A stretch of DNA of 64,000 nucleotides from Prochlorococcus marinus subsp. marinus str. CCMP1375 (GTDB lineage Bacteria; Cyanobacteriota; Cyanobacteriia; PCC-6307; Cyanobiaceae), in the NCBI RefSeq assembly GCF_000007925.1, contig NC_005042.1:496001-560000 (forward strand). Direction: 5' to 3'. Position numbers and translations under genes: made by a program. A model generated the notes under the pieces. That model was not told the DNA's origin. It was given only the letters and a program-made list of their open reading frames with translations, and did not search any database. Shown piece by piece: positions 37,987 to 48,513 of the stretch. The first letter of the stretch is position 1. The number at the start of each line of letters is the position of its first letter.

Positions 37987-39780
37987 ATGGCCACTAACGA
38001 TTTTCATAGAGTTCAGCGCCTTGGCCGTTACCTTCGCCAAGACAAAAAGCGTTTATTGATAATTCTTTTCTTGCTCCTACCTCTTTCTTTTGCAGGAGCT
38101 GTTCAACCTTTATTGGTAGGACAAGCAATAAGTGTTTTGAAAGATGATGAGCAAACAACTTCTCTTTTTCTAAGTGGCTTTTCAGTTAATTCTTTAATAT
38201 TATTCCTTCTTTTTTCTGTACTTGTGCGTCTGGCTCTTCAAGGCTATCAGTCTTATAATATTCAGTCGGTGGGACAAAGCTTGACAGCAAGGATTAGAAA
38301 AGATTTGTTTTCTCATGCAATTAACCTTTCATTGAAATATCACGATTCAATGCCTGTAGGTAAATTACTAACAAGATTAACTAGTGATGTAGATGCATTG
38401 TCTGAAGTGTTTGGTAGTGGTGCGGTTGGTGTCCTTGCAGATGCTGTAACCCTTGTTGTAATTTCCATTACAATGCTTCTTATAGATATAAAGCTAGGGC
38501 TTTTACTTTTAACTACACAAATACCAGTAACTTATTTAGTCCTTTGGTTGCAAAAGAGATATAGAAAAGCAAATTATCGTGTTAGAGAAGAATTATCTCA
38601 ACTGAATGCAGACTTTCAGGAAAATCTTCAAGGTATTGAGGTTGTTCAAATGTTTAGGCGACAAAATATAAATGCAAAGCAATTTAATCGAACTGGAATG
38701 ATATATCGTAATGCAGTAAATAGTATTATTTTTTACGATAGTAGTATATCTGCTTTTATAGAATGGGTCTCATTAGCTGTAGTTGCTTTTGTGATAATTA
38801 TTGGAGGTTGGTTTGTTACAGAAGGCTCTATGGGGCTTGGTACTCTTACTGCATTTATTCTTTATTCTCAAAGACTTTTTGAACCTTTAAGGCAACTTGC
38901 AGAAAGATTTACACAGATCCAAGGTGGATTAACTGCAGTAGAAAGGATTGGGGAATTATTAGAAGAGGAAATCGAGATATCAGATATAAAAATTGATCAA
39001 AACTATAAAGATAAAACTTTAAATAATTCTAGAATCTCTTCCCTTGGAGAAGTTGTCTTTGATAATGTAAGCTTTTCTTATAGATCTGATGATCAAATAA
39101 TAAATAATCTGAGTTTTAGAATATCGCCAGGAGAACATGTGGCACTTGTTGGCCCTACTGGTTCAGGTAAAACAACTTTAATAAGATTATTATGTAGATT
39201 GTATGAACCTCAGGAAGGTAGGATATTTATAGATGGAACAGATATAAGAGATATTCCATTACATAGATTAAGAAAACAGATTGGAGTTGTTCTGCAAGAT
39301 ACTTTTTTGTTTAGTGGAAATGTTGCAGATAACCTTAGACTAGATGCACCCATAAATGATGAGGACTTATTAGCAATATGTAAGGAATTAGGATTAAATT
39401 CATTATTAAATAGATTCCCAGATGGATTAAATACTTTGTTAAGGGAGAGAGGTGGAAACATTTCTTCAGGCGAAAGGCAGTTGCTTTCAGTGGCTCGTGT
39501 GGCGATCCGTAACCCTAATATTTTGATAATGGATGAAGCTACAGCATTTATGGATCCTTCTACGGAGGCAACTTTGCAAAGAGATTTAAATAGAGTTCTT
39601 GAGAAAAGGACAGCATTAGTTATCGCTCATCGCCTGGCAACAATTGAATCATCTGATCGAATTTTAGTGATGAAAAAAGGTGAGCTAATAGAACAAGGAA
39701 GTCACCAAGAGCTTCGCTCCCTAGGAGGGTTGTACTCTCAATTAGCAAAATTGCAGGAACAAGGGCTAGCCAAATTTTAA
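37987..39780 (+). CDS. ABC transporter, fused permease and ATPase (MsbA/MDR-like)
   Basis: 597-aa half-exporter. Residues about 20-320 form a six-helix transmembrane domain; the ATPase follows with Walker A GPTGSGKTT (near 391), Q-loop VVLQDTFLFSG, signature ISSGERQLLS and Walker B ILIMDEATA, then the H-loop VIAHRLATI. It probably works as a homodimer flipping lipids or hydrophobic compounds; the substrate is unknown. It is coupled closely to hisG (4 bp) and the GNAT gene (18 bp). Confidence 0.92.
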   Translation: MATNDFHRVQRLGRYLRQDKKRLLIILFLLLPLSFAGAVQPLLVGQAISVLKDDEQTTSLFLSGFSVNSLILFLLFSVLVRLALQGYQSYNIQSVGQSLTARIRKDLFSHAINLSLKYHDSMPVGKLLTRLTSDVDALSEVFGSGAVGVLADAVTLVVISITMLLIDIKLGLLLLTTQIPVTYLVLWLQKRYRKANYRVREELSQLNADFQENLQGIEVVQMFRRQNINAKQFNRTGMIYRNAVNSIIFYDSSISAFIEWVSLAVVAFVIIIGGWFVTEGSMGLGTLTAFILYSQRLFEPLRQLAERFTQIQGGLTAVERIGELLEEEIEISDIKIDQNYKDKTLNNSRISSLGEVVFDNVSFSYRSDDQIINNLSFRISPGEHVALVGPTGSGKTTLIRLLCRLYEPQEGRIFIDGTDIRDIPLHRLRKQIGVVLQDTFLFSGNVADNLRLDAPINDEDLLAICKELGLNSLLNRFPDGLNTLLRERGGNISSGERQLLSVARVAIRNPNILIMDEATAFMDPSTEATLQRDLNRVLEKRTALVIAHRLATIESSDRILVMKKGELIEQGSHQELRSLGGLYSQLAKLQEQGLAKF

Positions 39781-39798
39781 TGGGGGTAGTTTTTTAAT

Positions 39799-40341
39799 AT
39801 GATCAAGAAGATTGGAGAAAGAAAGATAAGTTTCTCTGGGTGGTCAAATGGCCGTTCGGGTAGTAATGATTTTCGAGAAATGTATGGCTCAGATGCATGT
39901 GAATGTATCTCTTCTAATGATCAATATACGTTTGTTTTTAGCCAGGTTAGAACTTTAGATTTAATAGAACTGGAACAGTTACTTCAATCAGTTGGATGGA
40001 GCAGAAGACCAATTAGAAGAGTTAAAAAAGCATTAGATAATAGTTTGTTAAAAGTTGGGGTGTGGCAGCATGATCCAAAGTTTCCCCGTTTAATAGGCTT
40101 TGCAAGATGTACAGGTGATGAGGTTATTCAAGCAACTATTTGGGACGTTGCCATACACCCTGTTTACCAAGGCTTTGGCTTAGGAAAAGAACTTATGTCA
40201 TATGTTCTTCGCAGTCTTAAGGACAAGGGAATAGAAAGAGTTGTTTTGTTTGCAGACCCAGGAGTAATAAGTTTTTATCAGAGTCAAGGCTGGACTCTTG
40301 AGCCAAAAGGCAATCGTTGTGCTTTTTGGTATGCGAACTAG
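39799..40341 (+). CDS. GNAT acetyltransferase (Ycf52/NSI-like)
   Basis: 180-aa N-acetyltransferase. The C-terminal GNAT core has the acetyl-CoA motif VHPVYQGFGLGKELM (IHPVYQ here) and VVLFADPGVISFYQSQGW. The architecture is that of plastid Ycf52/GNAT2-type enzymes, which acetylate lysines or N-termini in photosynthetic organisms. The first ~45 residues are variable. The acceptor is unknown. Confidence 0.85.
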   Translation: MIKKIGERKISFSGWSNGRSGSNDFREMYGSDACECISSNDQYTFVFSQVRTLDLIELEQLLQSVGWSRRPIRRVKKALDNSLLKVGVWQHDPKFPRLIGFARCTGDEVIQATIWDVAIHPVYQGFGLGKELMSYVLRSLKDKGIERVVLFADPGVISFYQSQGWTLEPKGNRCAFWYAN

Positions 40342-40359
40342 TTTGAAAATGCTTTTGAT

Positions 40360-41070
40360 TTAATTTTCTGCATAATACCTTTTGGCCAATTCATTAATAT
40401 TTGCACCTTTTCTCCATTGATACCTGAGTAGAGCATTTTTAATTGCATTTTTAATAATATTACTACCAAGATATTTTCTTGAATTTGTTTCAATACCACT
40501 TCCCAAAGATCGAAGGGTTGTTATTTGTTTAAGACGTGTAATTAGATCCAGGTCTTCCATTATAGGAATTTCTTTATAGCCTCCAATTCGTGAATAAAGC
40601 TCTTTACTTAATAATAGCCCTTGATCTCCATAAGGGCTATTAAATAAATTACTTCTGATATAAACTGCCAATTCCAATATAAACCATATAAAGCCTTTCT
40701 TCTCTGTCTTAAAATTAAAATACCAGGCGTATTGCTTGCTTAAAGGATTACTTATTAAATTAATAATTTTGGATTTCCAGTTATATTTTAATCGGCTATC
40801 TGCATGTAAAAAAAACAGCCAATTACCATTGGCTGACATAGCACCTGTATGCAGTTGTTCGCCTCTATTCTTATTGGTCATTGCAATAACCTTTGCTCCG
40901 CCAATTTTTGCTACCAGTGTGGTTGAGTCAGTACTTCCACAATCGATAACAATCACCTCTAAACATTGAGTATATGATCTTATATCTGCTAGTAGAATAG
41001 GTAAATTTCTCGCCTCGTTAATTGTTGGTATGATTATGCTAAGTTTGTTATCTTTTTTTATATGTTCCAT
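40360..41070 (-). CDS. Family 2 glycosyltransferase (TIGR04283-like)
   Basis: 236-aa GT-A fold glycosyltransferase. It begins SIIIPTINEARNLPILL, has VIVIDCGSTDST and the nucleotide-sugar site FLHADSRL, followed by YGDQGLLLSKELYSRIGGY and EDLDLITRL. It overlaps the next minus-strand gene (DUF2064) by 13 nt; these two occur together in many bacteria, suggesting a joint role in making a glycosylated lipid or polymer. Confidence 0.88.
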   Translation of the reverse strand: MEHIKKDNKLSIIIPTINEARNLPILLADIRSYTQCLEVIVIDCGSTDSTTLVAKIGGAKVIAMTNKNRGEQLHTGAMSANGNWLFFLHADSRLKYNWKSKIINLISNPLSKQYAWYFNFKTEKKGFIWFILELAVYIRSNLFNSPYGDQGLLLSKELYSRIGGYKEIPIMEDLDLITRLKQITTLRSLGSGIETNSRKYLGSNIIKNAIKNALLRYQWRKGANINELAKRYYAEN

Positions 41071-41702
41071 AGGCTTAAGTCTGTTATAAAGTCTAAGTCA
41101 TCTTTTCTATTTAGCAATTTATAGTTAACTCCTTCTTCTTTTGCTTTCCGAAGAGTTTCTTTAAAAACAGAAGTAGTGCCCCATTTAATTCCAGAGAAAG
41201 GCCAAGAAATGACTGGGGAAAGGATGTTCTTTGAAAACCCTATTAACCAATACCCGCCATCATTTGCAGGTCCAATTACTAGGTCATTATTTTTCAAGGA
41301 ATTTAAAGCAGAATCTATATCTGATGTGCAAAGGCTTGGGACATCTGTTCCAATTAAAATCGTATCCCTTGATGATTGTGATTTGGATGTACTTTTTCTT
41401 TGAGCTAAAACTAATTGTCTTTTCATTTTAAGTCCTAGGTTCCCAGATCCTTGAGAGCAAGCCAATGAAAACCCTTCATTTCTCGCCCAAGCAGAAACTC
41501 TTTGATTGCCAATGCCATCGATAGCTAATTTGGTTTCTATTAGCCCTTTTAATTTGATTGCTTTTGCTACGGCAATTGTGTGATGAATAAGCCTTTGTTG
41601 TATTAAAGCTGCTCTGTAAGGTCCAATGTCTTTGGCAAGTCTTGTTTTGCATCGACTTGGTGCTGGCCATCGGGTCATTAAGACAAGGATGGGCTTAAGC
41701 AT
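41058..41702 (-). CDS. DUF2064/TIGR04282 sugar nucleotidyl-/glycosyltransferase-like protein
   Basis: 214-aa protein of the family related to nucleotidyltransferases such as CofC. Motifs: LMTRWPAPSRCKTRLAKDIG at the start, ILIGTDVPSL and LVIGPANDGGYWLIGF. The function is unproven; the paired family 2 glycosyltransferase downstream (13-nt overlap) suggests a shared pathway. The 254 bp to dnaA contain no gene and no obvious DnaA boxes. Confidence 0.87.
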   Translation of the reverse strand: MLKPILVLMTRWPAPSRCKTRLAKDIGPYRAALIQQRLIHHTIAVAKAIKLKGLIETKLAIDGIGNQRVSAWARNEGFSLACSQGSGNLGLKMKRQLVLAQRKSTSKSQSSRDTILIGTDVPSLCTSDIDSALNSLKNNDLVIGPANDGGYWLIGFSKNILSPVISWPFSGIKWGTTSVFKETLRKAKEEGVNYKLLNRKDDLDFITDLSLWNI

Positions 41703-41956
41703 GGATTGTTTTTTAGTGGGTTATTTTTGTTGTTACGGGGATTGCTGAAAGATTTTCATTGCATCCTGTATAGCTTTAATAAGCTTCATTACACAACTAT
41801 CTTAGTCGCTTTGCTCTAATCCCTCTGAATGACTTGGTGGTTGGAAAGAAGTTGAGTAATAATAATTAAAAACCTGATTTTCTGATTTAACACTGCTTTA
41901 TCCTTTAACCATGCTTAGATTCAACCTCTAGCTCTTCAACGTGAAAAGGTGGACTA

Positions 41957-43342
41957 ATGCTTGAAGCGTCTTGGGAAAAAGTTCAGAGTTCTCTAAAACA
42001 AAATCTAAGTAAGCCATCATATGAAACTTGGATACGTCCTACTGAGTTCAGTGGTTTTAAAAATGGAGAGCTGACTTTAATTGCTCCAAATAGCTTTTCC
42101 AGTGCATGGTTGAAAAATAATTATTCTCAGACAATTCAAGAGACTGCTGAAGAAATTTTTGGAGAACCTGTAACTGTTCATGTAAAGGTGAAAGCCAATG
42201 CAGAGAGTTCAGATGAACATTATTCTTCTGCTCCCATCACCCCTCCCTTAGAGGCTTCGCCTGGGTCAGTTGACTCTTCAGGCTCTTCTTTGCGATTATC
42301 TAAAAAGACCCTCCCGTTACTTAATTTAAGATATGTTTTCAATCGATTTGTTGTAGGACCTAATAGTCGCATGGCTCATGCAGCAGCTATGGCTGTAGCA
42401 GAGTCTCCAGGACGCGAATTTAATCCATTGTTCATATGTGGCGGTGTTGGTTTAGGTAAGACACATTTGATGCAAGCAATTGGCCATTATCGCTTAGAAA
42501 TTGATCCAGGTGCAAAAGTCTCTTATGTGTCTACTGAAACTTTTACCAATGATTTGATCTTGGCGATTAGGCAAGATCGAATGCAGGCTTTTAGAGATAG
42601 ATATAGAGCTGCAGATTTGATACTTGTTGATGATATTCAATTTATTGAAGGAAAAGAATATACCCAAGAAGAGTTTTTTCATACTTTTAATGCCTTGCAT
42701 GATGCAGGAAGTCAAATTGTTCTTGCTAGTGACAGACCTCCTAGCCAGATACCACGACTTCAAGAACGTTTAATGTCAAGATTTTCAATGGGGTTGATTG
42801 CTGATGTTCAAGCACCTGATTTAGAGACAAGGATGGCGATATTGCAGAAGAAAGCTGAACAAGAACGCGTAGGACTTCCAAGAGATTTGATTCAATTTAT
42901 TGCAGGCCGATTTACTTCAAATATTCGTGAATTAGAAGGAGCACTTACCAGGGCTATTGCATTTGCATCTATTACAGGCCTTCCAATGACAGTAGATTCA
43001 ATTGCACCAATGTTAGATCCAAACGGTCAAGGTGTAGAAGTAACTCCAAAGCAGGTACTAGATAAAGTTGCAGAAGTCTTTAAGGTTACTCCTGATGAAA
43101 TGAGAAGTGCAAGTAGACGTAGACCTGTAAGCCAGGCTAGGCAAGTAGGTATGTATTTAATGCGTCAAGGTACTAATTTAAGTTTGCCAAGAATTGGTGA
43201 TACGTTTGGAGGAAAAGATCACACAACTGTGATGTATGCAATTGAGCAAGTAGAAAAGAAATTGTCTAGTGACCCTCAGATTGCAAGCCAAGTTCAAAAA
43301 ATCAGAGATTTGTTGCAGATAGACTCTCGCCGTAAACGTTAG
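41957..43342 (+). CDS. dnaA: Chromosomal replication initiator DnaA
   Basis: Replication initiator and transcription regulator. 461 aa: N-terminal domain ([21 protein letters not shown]), variable linker (about 85-125), AAA+ domain with Walker [10 protein letters not shown] and Walker [10 protein letters not shown], and DNA-binding domain IV with the signature [13 protein letters not shown] clear ribosome site AAGGTGG lies upstream. No cluster of DnaA boxes is visible nearby, so the origin is probably elsewhere, as usual in cyanobacteria. Confidence 0.98.
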   Translation: MLEASWEKVQSSLKQNLSKPSYETWIRPTEFSGFKNGELTLIAPNSFSSAWLKNNYSQTIQETAEEIFGEPVTVHVKVKANAESSDEHYSSAPITPPLEASPGSVDSSGSSLRLSKKTLPLLNLRYVFNRFVVGPNSRMAHAAAMAVAESPGREFNPLFICGGVGLGKTHLMQAIGHYRLEIDPGAKVSYVSTETFTNDLILAIRQDRMQAFRDRYRAADLILVDDIQFIEGKEYTQEEFFHTFNALHDAGSQIVLASDRPPSQIPRLQERLMSRFSMGLIADVQAPDLETRMAILQKKAEQERVGLPRDLIQFIAGRFTSNIRELEGALTRAIAFASITGLPMTVDSIAPMLDPNGQGVEVTPKQVLDKVAEVFKVTPDEMRSASRRRPVSQARQVGMYLMRQGTNLSLPRIGDTFGGKDHTTVMYAIEQVEKKLSSDPQIASQVQKIRDLLQIDSRRKR

Positions 43343-43350
43343 CTAATTTG

Positions 43351-43373
43351 AGCTATTTCAATTATCAATAGCT
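43351..43373. terminator. Stem-loop between convergent dnaA and gst
   Basis: AGCTATT-tcaattatc-AATAGCT lies just after dnaA and spans the stop of the convergent glutathione S-transferase gene. The stem is AT-rich and the T run is weak, so this is a tentative terminator. Confidence 0.3.
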
Positions 43374-44608
43374 TTAGAAAAATAAATGGGATTTTGATCA
43401 AAGCGATGTCTCGTTGGGAGAGGAGCTCCTTTTTCGGATCCATCTATTTGAGCAGTCTTTTCAAGTGCTTTGCGGAATTCTCTGGCTGCAAGTAGAGGCA
43501 TGTCTCTAGGGACTGATACCCTGTCCCTTAAATATCTTAATCCCACAGCACTGCCTTGAGTGGGGATGAAATCTTGCTTGGAGATCATATAGCTAAGAGC
43601 TGCTCTTAATGGCTGATCAAAAGATTCTGGCCCAAGAGGATTAACGGCTTTGATGCCTTCTCGATGTTTTAATACACGTGTTAAAGCAATTGCAGAAGGA
43701 AGAGTTTTCGTTGAAGGTTCGAAGGTTGTTTCATTTTCTCCAAGCCCGTTACCAATATCGATTTGATTTGAGAAAGTTTCTTGAAGGACATTTTTGTCTA
43801 ACCAACACCCTCCCATTTGAGGAGGCAGATCATGGGAATGGGTGTGGAAGTCACCTTGAGTGCCCCTATACTCTGGAAGTATTTCTAGCGATTTGAACCA
43901 TCTGTCAATATTGGGAAATTCTTTCCTTATCTTTATTCCTTTGTAGTAGGCTAAAGAGGCATTCATTCGTTCTAAATAGGGTACAAAAGCAACGTCTATA
44001 CTTCCTGGCAAAGATTCTAGAGAATTACTAATTGATGGGTCTATCCAAGGGGAATTTGTTTGAGATAATCGATTATCTACTTCTTTTGCAATAAATTTGA
44101 ATTGCTTTTCTCTTTCTATTGATTGGACTTTGCTAAATGATGGATTACACAACCATATGCACCAAGATCTAAAAAGATTTCTTTCAAGATTCCGCAAATC
44201 AATTATTTTAGGATGCTCCATTTGCATCCCTAACGGGCCAAAAGTTTTTTCTAAGTGCAAAAGAATTTTATCGCTTTCAGTTATGAGCTCTTGATCTATT
44301 TCTATCGCTGGGAAAAGGCCAGAGGGAACTTTTTTTAGATACCATTTTTCTTTTTCTCCATAACACCGCATGGTTACTTTCTTGACTGCATAAGGTATTT
44401 TCTTCAATTCCAACCACAACCATACTTTTTGACAATATGGACACCATGCATGCTTATCTCTAAAAAACACTACTCTTATCGAAGACTTGTTCTGGCCAAA
44501 TAGTCTGAGCAAAGAGTATGAATTGTTAGGGCCATTTATTAGATCTGATTGATTGTGAGCGAATTTTGTAAGCTCTTCCCAACTGAGTGCGGCTATAGCT
44601 TCTTTCAT
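43358..44608 (-). CDS. Glutathione S-transferase family protein
   Basis: 416-aa protein. Residues 50-130 form a thioredoxin-like GST domain with CPYCQKVWLWLELKKIPY, a glutaredoxin-like CxxC. An all-helical GST C-domain follows (to about 260), then an extra ~150-residue C-terminal part (ALTRVLKHREGIKAVNP, LRDRVSVPRDMPLLAAREFRKALE). The same long form occurs in plants and cyanobacteria. It is divergent from the glutathione reductase gene, with 41 bp between starts, so shared regulation is likely. Confidence 0.88.
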   Translation of the reverse strand: MKEAIAALSWEELTKFAHNQSDLINGPNNSYSLLRLFGQNKSSIRVVFFRDKHAWCPYCQKVWLWLELKKIPYAVKKVTMRCYGEKEKWYLKKVPSGLFPAIEIDQELITESDKILLHLEKTFGPLGMQMEHPKIIDLRNLERNLFRSWCIWLCNPSFSKVQSIEREKQFKFIAKEVDNRLSQTNSPWIDPSISNSLESLPGSIDVAFVPYLERMNASLAYYKGIKIRKEFPNIDRWFKSLEILPEYRGTQGDFHTHSHDLPPQMGGCWLDKNVLQETFSNQIDIGNGLGENETTFEPSTKTLPSAIALTRVLKHREGIKAVNPLGPESFDQPLRAALSYMISKQDFIPTQGSAVGLRYLRDRVSVPRDMPLLAAREFRKALEKTAQIDGSEKGAPLPTRHRFDQNPIYFSKAIDN

Positions 44609-44649
44609 GAATGAGTAGGAGAATGAAGTGAGAGATCCCTAGGATTATT

Positions 44650-46011
44650 TTGAATTATTCTTTTGACTTAATTGTATTAGGTGCTGGTTCAGGTGGATTA
44701 GCTGCTGCTAAAAGAGCAGCAAGTTATGGAGCCAGAGTTGCAATCGTAGAAGGAGATCGTGTTGGAGGTACATGTGTTATAAGAGGTTGCGTCCCTAAAA
44801 AGTTGCTGGTATATGGGTCTCAATATGGTGAATATCTAAAGAATGCCCCAAGCTTTGGCGTGAAATTGACTGCGTCAAAAATAGAGCCTTCTATTTTATT
44901 GAAAAATGTCCGTAATGAAGTTGATCGCTTAAATAAATTGCATATAGATTTGCTTGAGAAGTCAAATGTTGTTCTTATAAAAGGATGGGGGTCTATTGCT
45001 GGTCCTAATTCAGTTGTAGTTAAGAGTAAAGATGTTCAAGATCAGGCAATTGAACTGTTTGCTGAAAAAATCTTAATAGCAGTTGGAGGTCGTCCTTCTT
45101 TCCCAGAAATACCAGGTGCTTCTTTAGGATGGACAAGTGATGACGTGTTTTTGCAAGAAGGCTTTCCAGATAAAGTTGTAGTAGTTGGAGCAGGCTTTAT
45201 AGCGTGTGAATTTGCTTGTATTTTGAATGGTCTAGGAGTCAAAGTTAAGCAGTTGGTTAGAGGCCGTAATTTATTAAAAAACTTTGATAATGAGGTGGCT
45301 TTTAACCTTCAACAAAGTATGGAATCTAGCGGAATTGAATTTCAATTTGCTTCCGAAGTAAATTCTATAGAAGGTGAAATTGGGGATCTGAATTTAGTTG
45401 TTAATCATGACTCGAATATTAAGTCCGGGGCTGTTATCTTCGCGACCGGAAGAAAGCCATTCATAGAAGGCTTGAATTTAGAAAAAGTAGATATTAGAAC
45501 TTCTAATAATAGAATTAATGTAGACAATAAAAATTCAACCAATATATCTAATATTTTTGCTATTGGCGATGTTACTGATAAAGTTAATCTTACTCCTGTT
45601 GCTATAGAAGAAGGAAGAGTTTTCGCAGATAATAACTATAGTGATAAAAATAGATATGTAAATTACGAATTTATTCCCAAAGCAGTTTTCTCTCAGCCTG
45701 AGTTGGCATATGTGGGAAAGACGGAGGAAGAATCAAAAAGAATTTATGGAGAAAGTAACATCAAAATCTATAGAGCAAATTTTAAACCTATGTCAAAAAT
45801 GCTTGTTAAATCAAAGGAGAAATGTTTTTTGAAGTTAATTATTGAGAAAAATAGTAATAAAGTTGTTGGTTGTCATATGCTTGGAGAACATGCTTCTGAA
45901 ATTATTCAGATGGCCGCAATCTCTATGAATATGGGAGCAACTAAATTAGATTTTGATCAAACAATGGCTTTACACCCTACTATTTCTGAAGAGTTTGTGA
46001 CTATGAAATAA
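44650..46011 (+). CDS. gor: Glutathione reductase
   Basis: NADPH-dependent flavoprotein that keeps glutathione reduced. 453 aa: FAD motif GAGSGGLAAAKRA near the start, redox disulfide GGTCVIRGCVPKK, NADPH motif GAGFIACEFA, second FAD motif IFAIGDVT, and the C-terminal LHPTISEEF with the catalytic histidine. It starts at TTG 44650. Lies head to head with gst. Confidence 0.96.
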   Translation: MNYSFDLIVLGAGSGGLAAAKRAASYGARVAIVEGDRVGGTCVIRGCVPKKLLVYGSQYGEYLKNAPSFGVKLTASKIEPSILLKNVRNEVDRLNKLHIDLLEKSNVVLIKGWGSIAGPNSVVVKSKDVQDQAIELFAEKILIAVGGRPSFPEIPGASLGWTSDDVFLQEGFPDKVVVVGAGFIACEFACILNGLGVKVKQLVRGRNLLKNFDNEVAFNLQQSMESSGIEFQFASEVNSIEGEIGDLNLVVNHDSNIKSGAVIFATGRKPFIEGLNLEKVDIRTSNNRINVDNKNSTNISNIFAIGDVTDKVNLTPVAIEEGRVFADNNYSDKNRYVNYEFIPKAVFSQPELAYVGKTEEESKRIYGESNIKIYRANFKPMSKMLVKSKEKCFLKLIIEKNSNKVVGCHMLGEHASEIIQMAAISMNMGATKLDFDQTMALHPTISEEFVTMK

Positions 46012-46065
46012 TAAAAAGATAAGAACGTTATAAGTAAAAAGTTAAACAACAATATTTTCTTATAT

Positions 46066-47145
46066 CTATATTGTTTTTTTGAGTTTCCAGTAATTTATAG
46101 CTTTAAAAATTATTAAAATAAGTATTAATGGAAGAATATAGAAGATGATTATTAAACGAATGAATGGTAAGGAATTGAGAAAGATCTGATCTGTCAAATA
46201 GACTATATATAAAATCAAAAGCAATGCCCCTTCTGACCTGCTTATTGTTCCTTTTGTCCAAAAAATAGGCATGCATGCTAATACTGTAAGAATCATAATT
46301 GGAAAGTCTTTTTGAATTAAGATCTCTTCAACTTCTAATCCTTTATTGCCTGCAAATAACGCACAGCTGCCAAGTACTAACAGTTGATTGAGTAAGCTAC
46401 TGCCAACTACATTTCCAATAGCAAGATCTGTTTTTCCTCGAAAAGATGCAACTATAGAAGTTATCAATTCAGGCATAGAAGTACCTGCTGAAACAATTGT
46501 TAGACCGATAACTGTTTCGCTCCATCCATAAGAACTTGCAAGTGATTTTGCTCCACTAATCAATAGATTTGAGCCCAACGCAAGAATTAATATTCCAGCA
46601 ATTATTTTACTTGTCGCTTTGATCAAGTTATTAGTACCTAGTTCTATCTGAACTTCTGGCTCAGCATCTTTAATCCCTTGAGGTTCTTCTCTAGCAGTAC
46701 GGATTTCCCAAATAGTATTGATGATAAGAGCTATTAGAAGTGCAAATCCAGATTGCCAACTAAACCTTCCAGAAGAAGCCATACCCCATACAGCGGCAGA
46801 CACTGCTAGCAGAAGAGGCACATCTCTTTTAACTAGACGACTGCGTACTTTTAAAGGCATTACAAGAGCACTGCTTCCTAAAACAACTAAAACATTGAAA
46901 ATATTGCTACCAACTACATTCCCTACAGCAATTGCATCAGAGTCTCTAAAGAACGAACCAACACTTACGAACAGTTCTGGAGCACTGGTGCCAAGAGACA
47001 CGACAGTTAGACCTATTACAAGTTGAGGGATGCCTAGGATTCCAGCAAGTGCACCAGCTCCTTGAACAAAAAACTCGCCGCCTGCAAAAAGTATTATTAT
47101 CCCAAGAATAATTTCAAGAGATGATTGTATGAGCGGGATTGACAT
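46066..47145 (-). CDS. CaCA-family cation (Na+/Ca2+) exchanger
   Basis: 359-aa membrane protein with about ten transmembrane helices in two inverted halves. Each half carries an alpha repeat: GLTVVSLGTSAPELFVS (near 45-61) and GLTIVSAGTSMPELITS (near 215-231). The central cytosolic loop is short (EPQGIKDAEPEVQ). Comparable to YrbG; it may extrude Ca2+ or Na+. The exact ion is not readable. Confidence 0.9.
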   Translation of the reverse strand: MSIPLIQSSLEIILGIIILFAGGEFFVQGAGALAGILGIPQLVIGLTVVSLGTSAPELFVSVGSFFRDSDAIAVGNVVGSNIFNVLVVLGSSALVMPLKVRSRLVKRDVPLLLAVSAAVWGMASSGRFSWQSGFALLIALIINTIWEIRTAREEPQGIKDAEPEVQIELGTNNLIKATSKIIAGILILALGSNLLISGAKSLASSYGWSETVIGLTIVSAGTSMPELITSIVASFRGKTDLAIGNVVGSSLLNQLLVLGSCALFAGNKGLEVEEILIQKDFPIMILTVLACMPIFWTKGTISRSEGALLLILYIVYLTDQIFLNSLPFIRLIIIFYILPLILILIIFKAINYWKLKKTI

Positions 47146-47289
47146 ATTGGAATGATTCTAAAAGGCTCTAATGTTTTTGCTAAATATTTAATCCAATTTG
47201 ATTAAGAGTTGCTCGTAAATAAATATTCGAGTTATTTTAAAAATAATGGTATTTAATCCATCGAATAATTTAGATCGGGTTTTTTTCAT

Positions 47290-48369
47290 TTGTCTAAAGA
47301 ACGAATTACTTTGCGCCAACCTGATGATTGGCATTTACATCTTAGAGATGGAGATATTTTAAATGCTGTGGTTCCCCCTACAGCAAAAGTGTTTCGTCGT
47401 GCAGTAGTAATGCCCAACTTGCAACCACCAATAACAAGTCTTCAAGCTGCAATTGATTACAAGCAGAGAATCATGAATGCAATTCCCACTGAGGTTGCAT
47501 TCACTCCTCTTATGACTGTATATCTCACTGATGATATTTCTTCTGAGGTTTTAAGAGAAGGTCACAAAGAAGGTGTTTTGATGGCAGCAAAATTATATCC
47601 AGCAAATTCAACGACTAATTCATCTGGCGGTGTTACTGATATAAAGAATATTTACTCTATTTTCGAGACAATGGAGGAGATTGGGTTGCCATTGCTTATA
47701 CATGGAGAGGTTACAGATCAAGATGTAGATATTTTTGATAGAGAATCAGTGTTTATTGAGAGATATCTTGATCCTTTGCTTACTAAATTTCCTGATATAC
47801 GAACTGTTTTAGAACATATTACAACGGATGATGCTGTTCAATATGTTCAAGCAAGTAATGCAAAACTAGCGGCCACAATAACTCCCCATCATTTGCATAT
47901 AAATAGGAATGCAATTTTTCAGGATGGATTAAGAAGTGACTTTTTTTGTTTGCCAGTAGCTAAAAGAGAACGTCATCGTATTGCATTGAGACGTGCAGCC
48001 ATAAGTGGAGAACCTTGCTTTTTCCTTGGGACTGACTCCGCACCTCACCTTAGAGAATCCAAGGAAAGTGCTTGTGGTTGTGCCGGTATTTTTAATGCGA
48101 TTAATGCAATTGAAAGTTATGCTCAAGTTTTTGATGAAGAAGGTGCCATTGAACGCTTAGAAGCTTTTGCAAGCGAATTCGGCCCAGCATTTTATAAATT
48201 ACCGTTAAATGAAAACTCTATAACCTTAGTTAAAAAAGCAATTAAAATTCCTTCCAGGTTTGAACTGAATAATGCAGATGATTTGTCTAATTATATAGTC
48301 CCTTTTCATGCTGGAGAGACTTTGAATTGGTCTTTCGAATCAATACAACCTTTCTCTCAAAAAGTATGA
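47290..48369 (+). CDS. pyrC: Dihydroorotase
   Basis: Zinc enzyme closing carbamoyl aspartate to dihydroorotate in pyrimidine synthesis. 359 aa, class II type: metal site DDWHLHLRDGD (residues 11-21), carboxylated lysine in MAAKLYPANSTTNSSGG, metal histidines in LLIHGEVTD and VLEHITTDDA, and catalytic aspartate in GTDSAPH. Starts at TTG 47290. Alone between the exchanger gene and tRNA-Leu. Confidence 0.96.
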   Translation: MSKERITLRQPDDWHLHLRDGDILNAVVPPTAKVFRRAVVMPNLQPPITSLQAAIDYKQRIMNAIPTEVAFTPLMTVYLTDDISSEVLREGHKEGVLMAAKLYPANSTTNSSGGVTDIKNIYSIFETMEEIGLPLLIHGEVTDQDVDIFDRESVFIERYLDPLLTKFPDIRTVLEHITTDDAVQYVQASNAKLAATITPHHLHINRNAIFQDGLRSDFFCLPVAKRERHRIALRRAAISGEPCFFLGTDSAPHLRESKESACGCAGIFNAINAIESYAQVFDEEGAIERLEAFASEFGPAFYKLPLNENSITLVKKAIKIPSRFELNNADDLSNYIVPFHAGETLNWSFESIQPFSQKV

Positions 48370-48513
48370 TGAGCTTGGTTTATTTCTTTAAAAATCTTGT
48401 CATTATATTGTCTTTTTAGATCAACTGGATGTCAGAAAAAGTTGTTAATAATGAGCCGAGGGGTTTCGATGGACCTATGATGTGTATGCATCAAGTCTCT
48501 AGTTTAAAAGTTT

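Noticed and set aside
41703-41956. Possible replication origin beside dnaA
   Set aside because: No cluster of DnaA boxes resembling TTATCCACA in the 254 bp; origins in these cyanobacteria are usually near dnaN.
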